From NCBI RefSeq assembly GCF_964204645.1, contig NC_134028.1, forward strand, positions 8,845,001 through 8,909,000: a stretch of 64,000 bases of DNA, given 5' to 3'. Under the pieces are notes generated by a model. It was given only the letters and a program-made list of their open reading frames with translations. It made no database searches and had not been told where the DNA came from. Made by a program: the position numbers and the translations under genes. The stretch comes from Tubulanus polymorphus (lineage: Eukaryota; Nemertea; Palaeonemertea; Tubulaniformes; Tubulanidae). Shown here in pieces: positions 47,374 to 58,805 of this stretch (position 1 is the stretch's first letter; each line of letters begins with the position of its first letter).

Positions 47374-48074
47374 TTGTTAAACAAATACCATGTAGGCCTG
47401 GTATTGAGTCTTTGGCAAATTTTAGGATATTGATTTATTGGCAATATAGATTTAAGACGATCACGATCCTTTCAGTCTAAATTCCAATGACGTAAGTTCA
47501 TAAACCCACAGTAAAAAGAATTCTCGTTACAACTCAATTCTATGAGCGATTACTCAAATATTTTCAAAATGGCTCATATAGAATTAAGTTGAAACGTCAA
47601 TCATCTCTTGTTAGTTTTTCTTCTTACTGGGGGTCTATCACCTTATTGACTTAAGACAACCGCTAGTCTATGGAAACCAACTTCCAACGAGACGTTTTAC
47701 ATACAAGACAAAGGGAGAGGGAGTTCTATAGACAAGACAAATGGAGAGGGGATGGGAGGGGGCATAGAGATTCATATAACGTTGACCCTGCTTTTTATTC
47801 CCTAGTTTAAACAAGAGCCCCAAAGGGCACTATGGCCAGCCTGTTAGCTTTTCATAAAATGGCAAATGATGTATTCTGTGGGTCATAATTGTCACAGATA
47901 CACTCCCAGCTCAGAGCTCAAAACCAATTACACAGTTATTCTAATCGATTACTCCTTATAAGACAATATTGCCTGGAATTGTCCATTCTCACATTTTTAA
48001 AACAATCTTTCTTTTCCCAGCTCTTTGAAAAATATTTAAAAAAATATTTATATGTTTTGCGGTTTCAGCTAACT

Positions 48075-48190
48075 CTATTTAGCTAGCTATATTTTCCAGC
48101 TGTTTTTATTATTGAAAGAGTCTGTTTGACATGTGGACAAGAGCCGATTCTAATTCCTGTCTTATTCCCATTCCTGTCGGATTATCTATA
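48075..48190 (+). repeat. Third, inverted fragment of the peptide-gene leader
   Basis: TATTTTCCAGCTG through TTATTATTGAAAGAGTCTGT to AATTCCTGTCTTATT matches the reverse strand of 45060-45155 (leader of peptide gene A) and, more weakly, 51840-51930. It lies between the two genes in opposite orientation, so the duplication history includes an inversion. Confidence 0.65.
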
Positions 48191-48882
48191 CCGGTACTAT
48201 ATTTGTTCTTTTGACGCTCGTTCTATGTTCTCGAAATGACAATAGTAGTGCTAGATGTAATCAATAATTGCTTTTATGCATTATTGCGAAGCCCTTATTT
48301 TTAGAGCGAAAGAGAGTGGATAGCTATTTTGGATTGGTACGAAATGTTCAATAGTTACTCCAGATATCGAATGTTTAAAATGCAAAAAGGTCGTGTTATG
48401 GTCTTGTTACTGCTTGGGGAAACTAAAACTATCTTTAACATATGATATATGTAGATCCAGGTTGGCTCGTCCACTGTCTTTTTTCGATGGCCACCCACAG
48501 TGTCTTAAAAAAACTTGTTTGAAGAAGTATTATATTTCATTTGGTCAGAATTTTCACGTTCTCGAAACAGCCTACATCGATACGGTACTTTTCCTTTTCT
48601 GACGAAGACATCTTTGTTTCGGCCTACTCGCAAAGGAAATACACTTTATTTTCGAAAATGACTAGTGGCGTCAGAACAGAAAAAAAACAAAATATTGAAA
48701 ACATCATAATATGCAGAGAAATGCAATTTTATTCTTAGGACTATCTAGATTACAAACAGACGACTGGCTTCCTAGATTCCCGTTGAAAGCCAATAGACAA
48801 GGTCAAATATTTCAAACGATATATCGATGGTATTCAATTGGAGTCGTGGGGTTATTTGCCAGAAGCTGCTCTGTCGTTCTCT

Positions 48883-51523
48883 CTAACAACCATTATGAGT
48901 GGTGTAACAGGCTCCATTTTGGTCGCACACCCATTCGCGAACCATTCTCTCTAAAGAATCGGTCAATGGTTCCTTCTCGTTTGCCTCATCAGATGCGGCC
49001 ATTGCCCAGATGGACATGAAAATCCCACAAAGTGCGAACCTTTTCAAGTAACCTGCAAAATACATGTACTACATATTATGCTTCAAATAGGGCCTCCCAT
49101 GAAAAAGAATCTCCTTAACGCTATTTTGTCTAACAAGAGCACCATGGGGCTTGACGCAGCAGCTTCACAAATAATAAATGACCTGTCCTTCAATCATTTT
49201 CATATTCGTCATAGGAAATTATCTTTTTATAATACGATTAAACAGTCCTACCAACTAGAAAACTATTTATTGGTTGTAAAGAATTTTAATATTAGGAGTG
49301 CAATTGCCAAACTACGTACCTCATCCCATCGACTGATGATAGAAAAAGGCAGACACCTGGGATTGAGTAGAGAAAACAGGCTTTGTGATATATGTAACTG
49401 TGTGGAAGACGAGCAGCACTTCGTCCTATCGTGTAGCAAATTCGACAGTCTCAGGACGAAATTTGATTTGGTACTTGGTGATGCAAATGATATAAATAGA
49501 ATTTTTAATGATATAGGTAGTCAATCGGAATTGGTAAATTTGGGGAAGTATATCCAATCGGGATTTGAACATTACATTTAATTTTATGCTTGACTTATAT
49601 TGTACAGTACGCTATGTCCTATGCACTCTTTCTTGTAAACATGTTTGTAATCCTAGTATTGTATATATGTATTATATTGTTTTCTTCTAATTCGCTGTTC
49701 ATTGACGATCATGTCATTTGATTATGATGAATAAACAAACTTGAAACTTGAAACTTGAATATGCTAGAAGGGCATATCTAGGAACGGATCCATGGATCCA
49801 TGGACATTGAAAAGGGCATGTTAAGTACATGTGTATGCATGCAGACAAAACAAGCATTCAAAAATATGAAATTTCAGTGCAATTTTATACAATTTCTAGG
49901 TACTGAGACGTAGCTATCTTATTAAATGCTGGTGGAATAAGTGCCCTAAAAAATATTGCCTTTGTATTTCCAAAACGGAAATGACTTGTTTGCAGTAACT
50001 ACGGAAAGATAGGAATTACCTTAAAGAGTGATGGAAACACATCATGTTCAGGGGGTCTGTGCAAGGAGGCTTTCTCTGAACACACTGGTTCACACGAGAA
50101 AATAGGTCGCCTCAATATTTCCCCAATCGACAAATTTTTTCACTTTCACATGTGGAACCTGTGCCATTTTACCATAAATAATCATGTCTGGGCCAACCTA
50201 AACAATCTTTACTTCCAATAGGCCCGTTAGAAACCTATTCATTGATCACAGTCGACATGTATCTCATGTACATGTACATGTAATGACATGTACATGTTAC
50301 AGGATAAAACCACTGGCCGCGAAAAAACTGCAATTTTTGCTAATTTTGAGAATTGCATAAACGCGGCGTATTATTCGCAGTTAATGAATTCAGGCAAAAC
50401 TTTTGTTGGAAGATTTAAAGGACCGCTAGTTAAAGATGATAATGCGTGTTCGAAATAAAACTTCTTTCAACTGTCTTAACAGCAGCTTAGCGAAATTTTG
50501 CTGATAGCATTTTATTTTGGTGCAAAGCCATTGCAATAAACAGCCTGCCGCTAAAAACCATGCCCACCTAAATGTGTCCATTGAAAACTACTTCTGCAAA
50601 AGTGTACGTATATGATTTGTCAAAAACGGACGACATGTCAAAAAGGACAGTCGACACGAGCTCTCATTTTTGTTCAATGTCATAACACAATTTTTGATTG
50701 GTCACATACATGGCAATCTACTGTCGGTTCACCCTGTCCCATTATTAGGCCCCCGGACTGATGCACTTCAGGACTAGTAGACCCCCGGATTAGTACGCTC
50801 CCCTTTCATTACTAGCTAGCCTTAACCTTGCCTGTGTAAAACGCATAACCTTACCCTTACCCTAACCAGAGGCCTCTGGACCCTCTAGAACATAACCTCC
50901 CGGATCGTCTAGAGACCCTAGCCCTGGCTAAAAAGGCCCCATTTCCTTTATCGAAACGTCGAAATATTGGAGTTAGAAAAGATCGATCTCCATTAAAAAA
51001 ACACATATTGGCAGCAAGATTGTTAGTTGGTTGTACGTACGATTGCGATTACATTTGTACCGGTACGCATTCAAAATACCATATAGAGTTTTTGCTAGGT
51101 ATGACCTACGAGCAATTATCAAACTGCTCGTAGGTATGACGTTCTATAGTATAGGCCGACCGACCCGTTCGCCGAACTAACCGGGCGAACTAAATCCTGC
51201 ACCTGAAATCGTGCGAAATTCTCGAAGCAACACAAGTCTGCGGCCACATCATAGTGAATAACGATGCGGTAGAGAAAATACCAGACGATCCGCCTTTAAA
51301 TTGAGGACGATGACGATTAGGCTGCAATGCAGTAAACGGATCAACCGCCCAGGTATATATCTCTGGGTCCAATTCCACAGTTATATAAAACCCAAGCGCC
51401 GAACCTTTATGGAATGAATATGGAACTGGGTCCTGTATACTGGGTAACAATATGAAACTGGAATGTACCAGTGGTGTGGTGGAAAAAAACACGAAAAAAT
51501 ACCATCGTTAACTTACTTATCAT
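48883..51523 (-). CDS. Small secreted cysteine peptide, copy B (58 aa)
   Basis: Same architecture as copy A. Coding starts ATG ATA A (51523-51517) at the end of a 50-nt exon (51566-51517; acceptor TTGCAG, donor GTAAGT). It continues in a 170-nt exon (49052-48883; acceptor TTTTGCAG). The product has a signal peptide (MISYLKRF ... FMSIWAMAAS), an acidic spacer, and WVCDQNGACYTTHNGC at the end. AATAAA (minus) is at 48733-48728. A longer read-through frame starting in the intron (MYFAG...) ignores the conserved acceptor. Differences from copy A lie mostly in the spacer and last five residues (KK versus HN), while the C-x5-C core is identical. The Arg-Lys pair of copy A is Arg-Glu here, so processing may differ. 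Confidence 0.72.
49078..49757 (+). mobile_element. LINE 3' fragment with (CTTGAAA)n tail
   Basis: The frame 49078-49581 encodes the C-terminal part of a LINE ORF2: a conserved IRSAIAKLRTSSHRLMIEKG stretch and the finger CDIC...HFVLSC, as in the LINE at 6680. About 150 bp of 3' UTR and a tail of repeated ACTTGAA end at 49757. It lies in the intron of peptide gene B and is 5' truncated. The intact frame suggests a young insertion. Confidence 0.85.
50245..50300. repeat. ACATGT-rich short repeat
   Basis: Several ATGTACATG units around 50270-50300 make a self-complementary stretch. Confidence 0.6.
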
Positions 51524-51712
51524 GTTGGCGATGCTCAACGTTGTAGATGATCAATTAAAACGGCACCTGCAATGATTTAAAAACGTAAATATAAACATAA
51601 ATTGAAAAAAATATTGACATAATCATATTAAATCGAATTATCGAAAAAGATTCGAACTCAAAAATCAACTTCAGTTGATGATCAATCCTTCGAACCCAGC
51701 GCACATACTCAC

Positions 51713-51935
51713 GACGTGTTTGGCAGAAATGACTTCAAATGTGTTCATCCCCATCCGATTGCCTTAATTTAAATGATGCCAGCCACATCGATAACTAACT
51801 ACCCTCCAGATCTCAACGAATATTCTGTTTGTTCAGGCGCTGTGTGTGAAATTTGAATCGTCACTCAGCCACTTAACAGAAATATTTCAACAATTCAAAA
51901 GCAGCTGGCAAAACTTGAAATGAACAGAAATCATA
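51713..51935 (-). other. 5' untranslated exon of peptide gene B (left part)
   Basis: Ends at donor GTGAGTATG (last exon base 51713), then a 144-nt intron to the ATG exon at 51566. Matches 44937-45160. Confidence 0.5.
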
Positions 51936-52433
51936 TTTTTTTCCGATTTAGATGTCCAAGATTCGAGCCTAGTACGAATAGTGACAGTACACCCTCGGAA
52001 GGAGCTCGTGCATCAACCAACAAACGATGGTATAAGAATTGATTGTGACTAATGGGAAGACTGTAAAATCATCATAATCGATCAAAGGTATTTTTACTGG
52101 TTGTGGTGGGGCATACAGTATTCACTTCGTCGTCCATCCGCCAAGGCCACATGAAACAACTTTGTAATTTCATGTCCGGGCTCTAACTCATACGCGGTTA
52201 TTCAACTTCGCAAATTTGATGGAATACGTTTATCTTAAGTCCGTGGTAACTAATTAGATTTCGGGTCCTGTAACTCAAAGATCAAGGTCACTCGAATCTG
52301 TTTCATATTTTTCATTCCTAGTCTTTGTATCGTAGACAGTTGAAGGTGACTTGGTGACGTTTGATGGATGGATTAAAGATCAAGGTCACAGAAAGCCATT
52401 TTCATCTCTGGGCTTTAATTCATAAGTGTTTTA

Positions 52434-52929
52434 TATGGTGGCTGATAAGGGCCATAGCGAAAAATTTCTGGTATGCAAATCGGGGCGCCAGAACGTCAGA
52501 ACGCCAAAACGAAAAAAAAACGTCCAATTTTCTCTGAAAGTTCGTTTTGGCGCGCTAAAACAAAGAAAATTCCGTTTTGGCGCCCCCACCAAAACAACGA
52601 AAAACGTCGAAATTTCTCTAAAAATCCGTTTTGGCCCCCCAAAACAAAGAATATTCCGTTTTGGCGCTCCCGCCAAAACGAACTTTCATCCACGTAAAAT
52701 AATTCTATATATGCAAATTACACACAGGATCAACGCGCCAAATTAAAAAATAATTTCACTGTGGTTGAATGCTTGTTAGGGGCGCCAAAACGGAAATAAC
52801 TGCGCAAAACGAAATAATCTTTGTTTTGGCGCGCTAGAACGAACTTTCAGAGAAAATTCAGAAAAAATACGTTTTTTTTCGTTTTAGCGTTCTGGCGTTC
52901 CGGCGCCCTCATTTACATCAGCCACCATA
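52434..52929. mobile_element. 496-bp member of the TATGGTGGCTGATAAGGGCC family
   Basis: The left terminus is identical to those at 23007 and 26864; the right end is CATCAGCCACCATA. The direct duplication GTTTTA flanks it (52428-52433, 52930-52935). Subterminal ATGCAAATCGGGGCGCC parallels the ATGCAAATGAGGGCGAC of the 23007 element. The interior is built of CGCCAAAACGAA-type and inverted TTCGTTTTGGCG units. Frames across it on both strands are repeat artefacts. Confidence 0.8.
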
Positions 52930-53940
52930 GTTTTAAGATAACTTGGTGGAATTTTATGGATGGGTTACCCTAGAGCTAACCAATTAGATTTTAGATGCTG
53001 GATCAAGGTTAGCGGGAGGTTTTTTAATTTCCATTTCCAGGCTAATAAATGGTTAAAGATAATTTGGTGTGATATGATTGATGGGCTTCCTAGAGGGGAC
53101 AATGGATAACTGATAAGATTTAGGTCCAGTCGGTCAAAGGTCAAGATTACCGAAGCTATCTTGTTTTTTTAATTTCTTAAACGGTTAGAAATAAATGACG
53201 AGATTTGAGGCATGGGTTGCCGGACGGACTGTGGATTAGATTTTTGGTCCTATAGGCTCAAGGTCACAAATAACAAATACATAGTTTAACAACTGTAAAA
53301 TGGTACCGTATTTTGAGGATGCGAATATCTGTTTCGTCACGAATCGGCTAAAAATGAAAATAAGCACCCGATGTCCATAATCAGCCACTACACACAGTAT
53401 GGCAATTAAAAATATATTGGAAATGTGAATCGGCATCAGTTTTCATTCGGATGTTTGCTAATGAGTGTGTGTTGTTGAGCATTTCCAGAAGTCTGTACAA
53501 AAACTGGGCTCTTCCGTAAAGTATTGATTGCAAATGTCAATGTCAGCATGTGGATCGAATTGGATCAAATTCGATGAGGTAAAGAATATAAAAGAGAATA
53601 TATCATTGATTTTGTGAAATTTAAGCTCTCATCTTAGATAGTATATAAAAGTAACCTACGGTAGCGCTTTAGATTTACGCAATCTTTGAAGTGGCCTCTA
53701 GAAACCATGTTGGTCCTCTGAATAACTGAACTATTATAAGAGAATTTGATGTGATGATAAAAAATAAAGGCAGAACGAAAATTTGGATGCCAACCGGAAT
53801 AAGAAAATCAGGTCAGATAATTTATAGTTACATCCGAAAAACTGGTCGGAAAAATGCATCGACCTTGTCGGTAGCAGGATTGAAACCGGTACATTCTCTG
53901 CAGTGATTATCAAAATGAAAAATCTAGCGAATCTCGGTGT

Positions 53941-54219
53941 CTATATCAAACGAGATGTGAACGAGATTGAAGAGCACAACTGCCGTACGTTTATAGATAT
54001 TGCTACTATAAACCCCAAACTATTGCCGAATACAAGCGCCATTGTAAATTCATAGATTCGACAACTGATCAGCGAAGTCATCAAGAGAACAAACTGTAAA
54101 ACTGGCATCAGTGTATAACTGATGGAAAATGTAAAATCACTGAGACACAAAATGATAGCATAGTTAGCATCATAGGATAAACTGCGGAATCTATGACATA
54201 TAAATATGGGAGCGTCCAA
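53941..54219 (-). pseudogene. GPCR-like fragment (TM2-TM3 region)
   Basis: Reading leftward, NYAIILCLSDFTFSISY looks like TM2 (L..SDF in place of LAxxD). Two hydrophobic helices follow, then ISINVRQLCSSISF, which may be a degenerate end of TM3. The frame stops at 53941 and the next frames are broken. No start and no TM5-7. Probably a decayed receptor, or chance hydrophobic sequence. Confidence 0.3.
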
Positions 54220-54358
54220 AAATTACGTACCTCTAATTGGGGGAGGGGGTTACTGAATTTTGGTACAAAGTGGTACATGAGGGTGGGGGTCAGCAAAAAA
54301 GGTACGTACTTTGAGGGAGGGGGTATTAATCTATCTTGGTACGTACTTTATGCACCCC
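54208..54358. repeat. MITE with GTCCAAAAATTACGTACC ends
   Basis: GGGAGCGTCCAAAAATTACG at the left and GGTACGTACTTTATGCACCCC at the right are imperfect inverted ends around GGGGGAGGGGGTTA-type inner repeats. Similar 'GTCCATAAATTACGT' ends are known from short DNA elements in many invertebrates. Confidence 0.7.
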
Positions 54359-54627
54359 AAAATCAAATGAAAATAGCCGATACTGGTGTTTTATCGGCTT
54401 TTAGTGACTTTTTCAAGTGATTTGTAGTAGACTTCAACTGGGAATTCCCCATACCAGGTACCCGTATCGATCTTACACAGGCTTGTTGGAATCAGGTATT
54501 TTTGTTTTCTATATTTTGTTTTGATTTGTTCTTTGCATCAATATAATTGGAGGAGGGTCATGGGTACGTAATATATAAGCATAACTAAATTACAGTAAAT
54601 GCTCATACATCATATCTCCTCGGCAGG

Positions 54628-55035
54628 TTGAAATTAATGTTTGCACCAGTTCAATTTCTAACTGACCACTATAATCCCCCAGAATCATGTCGGTCAACAG
54701 GTTCAGAGATTAGTAATACCTTCCCATCACTATCACCTAATTACCCCAGATTTAATTTAATTAAATATGGGGTAATTAAAACAGAATTAATATCCGATTT
54801 TTTCTTGGGGCTTTTAAAGTCCGAAGTGTTCCTTACACCACGCATGCATCTAAGCGAGATCTTCGACGAAGGCCTGAACGTGCGTTTCATACCAGAAGAT
54901 ATGATCGGGAGATCAATGAATGTGGGAGATCAGTTTTGCGTTGCCAAAAATGGCCTACACACAGGAAGATCTACTGGGAATAATCAGAATAAACAACCGG
55001 ACTCTTTTGCTAGGCGCTCAGGAGTCATCTATTAG
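54628..55035 (+). CDS. Unrecognised 135-codon frame
   Basis: Contains no motif that I know. The stretch ISDFFLGLLKSEVFLTPRM is the most protein-like part. It could be an exon of an unseen gene, a repeat, or chance. Confidence 0.15.
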   Translation: MKLMFAPVQFLTDHYNPPESCRSTGSEISNTFPSLSPNYPRFNLIKYGVIKTELISDFFLGLLKSEVFLTPRMHLSEIFDEGLNVRFIPEDMIGRSMNVGDQFCVAKNGLHTGRSTGNNQNKQPDSFARRSGVIY

Positions 55036-55109
55036 AACCGCGCGTAAAAGCAATTTTCGGAGATCATTGGCCATCATGCATAAAAATCAGATATCAAACC
55101 GATGAAATG

Positions 55110-57540
55110 ATAGAAATCTCGAGTACGAAAACAAATAAGAAGAATATACATGTATATAAAATGTGTTAGTGTACGTTGAAGATTAATTTATTACATTTAA
55201 TTAAGCTGTACAAAATATTTCAATAATATTTGGTATACACTGGTAGCTAATAACTTGAACTATAAGTAACTAGTTTGAAAGTGGAAAGCTACACGAGTGT
55301 CATTTGTAGGTTTTACATACAGCATTACGAGGTCTTGAACCCTCCTTTCTCAGTACTTGTCGACTCAAGTAAACCGCTCAAGTCGGATGATATTCAGGTG
55401 TCTTATTTCCCCTATCCTCAACTCGGTAATCAAAAATCTACGTGCATATTACAGTTGTTCCAACGCCACTGAGTAGGGCAGAGTCAACCCCAACTGTATA
55501 ACTCGTGCAAATAAAGTGCTAGGGCTCATTGATGCAGCTACTGACCTGCTGTCTACACACACCCCATCGGATGTTCGACAGACATTCATCCAAAACGTGT
55601 TCCTCCAGGCATCGCCACTCCCTGTGGCAGTACCTAAGTCATTTCTTTAAATTGATTAGGGTGTCATTTATGAACAATCAATTCTAGGGAGACATTCGCC
55701 ATTTATGAAAAATGCGTTCGTCCAGACTTCACCATTCAAACGTGGTAATCGTCATCAGGTACAGACGGCAGATTGACAGCTGTATAACCGAGCTTTAGCC
55801 CTTGAAATTCTCCGGAAATCGATACCTATATTCAGGGATCATAATCATTATTCAGATTGCGTTATTACATCAGATTCTCAGTTCTCAACACCAGAACTGA
55901 TAGATACTCAATGTACTACAAGCATTATCACAGTTTTTGCTTTGAGCTGATCTGACAGATTTTTCAGCTGTACGCGAGAGGTTTGAGTTTCGAGTGAGGT
56001 TTCGCTCTTGATTTTGTGTAACGTCGCGAATCGTAGCGATCCTGAAAATAAATCAATATCAAAATTACGCACGCGTACATCATTCTACCTGTATGCTAGG
56101 TGTCGCTAGTGTGCAGTAGGTCATCTATGCCATTTCTTCAACAACGAAGTTCTCTTAAATTAAGTGAATTATGATTGGAAAATATTTGTACCCAAAATAT
56201 CTTAGCTATGTGAAGGATTTGGGGATTTATTGAGAACTAGGAACTTACTTTCCGCATACCATACAGCTGACTGGGATAGGCGCTGGCAGAAGGTCCCCTA
56301 TTCACTATTTCCCACATTAAACGATTACTAATTAAATCGCTACTATCGCTACTACTCGAACAAGGCACAGGATCATCCCTCGACCAACGGAAAACTTTAA
56401 TATTCGCTTTTAAAATCTAAACCAGGCTGGGTATAGAGCCTGGTATATGGTGTGTGAAAGAAAGCATTGTGTATAGAAGTGACTCTAAAAGAATCTTGAA
56501 TTTTTGAAACATATACCGACTAATACATAACAACTTATTAGTATATCAGGCATTCTATCCATTATTTAGAATGAAAGATGTGTGGAAAAAGTGTGTGAAA
56601 CGTAAACAATTTCTGAAAACGAAAATATCCAGTTTGTCCTTCGTGGAACTATCCATATTCAGGAGAATATTCTGTAAACGATATCATCAAGTTATGCACA
56701 TCGAACTGTGCATTTGTTTTTTCACGAAAATAAAAAACAACATTCCATGATTGTAGCTAAATGCTGTTCCACTATGTTTCTCACGGAACGGTGCGGTATA
56801 ATATTGTGTAGATACCAAGCAGTGTGCTACTGGAACTCTCCGAAATAAAATTCTCTCATACTTAACCTTTCATCATCTCGCATTGAATGATTTTTTTACT
56901 TTGGTCGGAACTAAAACAATACAAAAACTCATCATCAGTGTGTATGCGATCAATTCTACTTGTTTATAGACACCTCGCGTGTCGTTACAAAATACTGTAA
57001 AACTTGCTTTAAAAGTCGTCACAGTCGGGATCATCATTATGTCGATGACTTATCCACTTGTGGCGACTTACACTTAGTAAATTAAAGTGAAGAATATAAA
57101 ATAGAGATGACTCGATTAGGTGTGTAATGTAATGACTTTCGATGAACACTTCGAAGCAAGTTTGACTGTACATGTACTCTGTGAAAATTCATTATGTTGG
57201 TGAATTGACACAAGACTAAAAAACAGATCCGACTTATGACATAATAGTTGTAAGATTAGCCCAGTCCTTCACCCAAAAGCTTGTTTTCCCAACTTGTCCA
57301 AGTAAAGCAAGGTACATGCACATGTCTAATCGTCATAAACCTTTGTTTCTTTGTTGAGAAGACAATCTACACACTAGAGAATAATGACCCAGTTGGCGCC
57401 AAATGACCAAACTCACTGATGATGCCAATAATTTACACATCATTCCTGGATTTTTAAGCATTAAAGAATAACCAACACCAGTCTTCCGTACACACTAAGC
57501 ACTACACTAACAATAAGACAGTCACCTTTACTAAATAAAA
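55110..57540. other. Intergenic, no gene recognised
   Basis: I see no exon, RNA gene or clear repeat. An 85-codon frame beginning at 57551 also lacks motifs. Confidence 0.4.
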
Positions 57541-58276
57541 GTTTACTTCTGTGTGTCTAACTCGGTATTGGTTGGATCGAACAGGGTCCGCTTTTTCACA
57601 AAAATGTTTCGACATTTTTGAACGGGTCGCCATTGATTTTTTTAATTCCTCAAACCGTCATAAACTAGAACTCTTTCGTGAAACTGTCAAGCCTGCTTCA
57701 GGTGGATCTGATGGGAACGATTTATGTATGAGATTAGTGAAATCTGACTTAAAATATATTACCAATTGTTGCTTGATTAATTCAGGGGTTTTGTATCGAA
57801 ACGAATGAGCAGATACTGAACATTGGGACCAGAGAATGGGCAATGACTTATCCGACTTACTTATACGACTTAAGTATGGATATTCATAGACTTCATTGAA
57901 TGAAATATCAAGTCAGAATTACCATATGACAAATGATAAAATCCAACATTCTGATCCAACTTAGCAGACTGTACATGTACAAAAAAGTTTTGTCACATGT
58001 TTCAAATGAGATGACCAGATCACAACGGTACCGAGTTGAGACGTCTCAGGCCATGTATAGCTACAGTTTTACCATAAACTGATTATTGAAAACCAGCACC
58101 CAGTCTAGTGATTATTGTTTACCTGTTTACACAAACAAATAGCGGCAGGTGCCCAACTTTTACTGACCTAAATTACAGCGAGAAACATGTGCATGTAACA
58201 GACATAACAGAGAAGAATGCATGTTCAACAGGATCAGGAATTTCTGAAAATCAGAGGCAGCTATGTGACTGCCGCA

Positions 58277-58451
58277 CAGTGGAACCTCGTTACAGCGGAA
58301 CTTGATGGACCAGAAAATCTGTTCGTTATAACTGATGGTGCGTTATATCCAGTAACAAAATTAATCTAATTGTGTTAATTGGGACAAAATTCTATATTTG
58401 TTATGTCTGATGAATCATTGTATCCGAGTTTGTTATAACAAGGTTCCGCTG
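58277..58451. repeat. Pogo/Tigger-type MITE
   Basis: CAGTGGAACCTCGTTACAGC at the left and GTTATAACAAGGTTCCGCTG at the right are inverted ends of the kind found on Tigger-like elements. Non-autonomous, 175 bp. A relative is at 37919. Confidence 0.7.
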
Positions 58452-58805
58452 AAGTAACCTCAAAATCAGTGTTCATTGATCAAAAGGTACATTCTTCAAA
58501 AATGACACAATTTTGTCAGAAATTATGAAAAGGAGTCAAAAGTTGACTGCCGGACTTTCTTATCAATTAGCTTCGAAGTTATTTGGTAAGACCCTGAGAT
58601 CTTGCCCTGGTTATCATGAACGACTGCACCCAAAATTCCTCAAACTGTTTACCACGCCTAATTAGACAACAAAACAGGAGAGGGAATACGTGATTAAATG
58701 GAGGGAAAATGTAGACAGTCAAAGCCAGTGGGAAGAAGTTAGGAAGGCTATTTGAACATAGAATAGAATTTGAGTAACAGTTTGCCAGGAATCTACGTGG
58801 TTACC

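Larger units (their letters stand above)
48571..53490. repeat. Segmental tandem duplication, unit B
   Basis: Counterpart of unit A (42072-46800). The peptide gene exons, leader and the block at 53285-53490 keep order and strand. Insertions specific to this unit are a LINE tail (49078-49757) and a foldback element (52434-52929). Confidence 0.8.

Noticed and set aside
48883-49065. 60-aa reading of the peptide gene starting MYFAG
   Set aside because: It begins in the intron; the conserved acceptor TTTTGCAG at 49053 and the matching 7-nt exon at 51517 give a better supported start shared with copy A.
52426-52746. 106-codon frame and opposite-strand frames in the 52.4-kb element
   Set aside because: Composed of the element's inverted CGCCAAAACGAA repeats, open on both strands.
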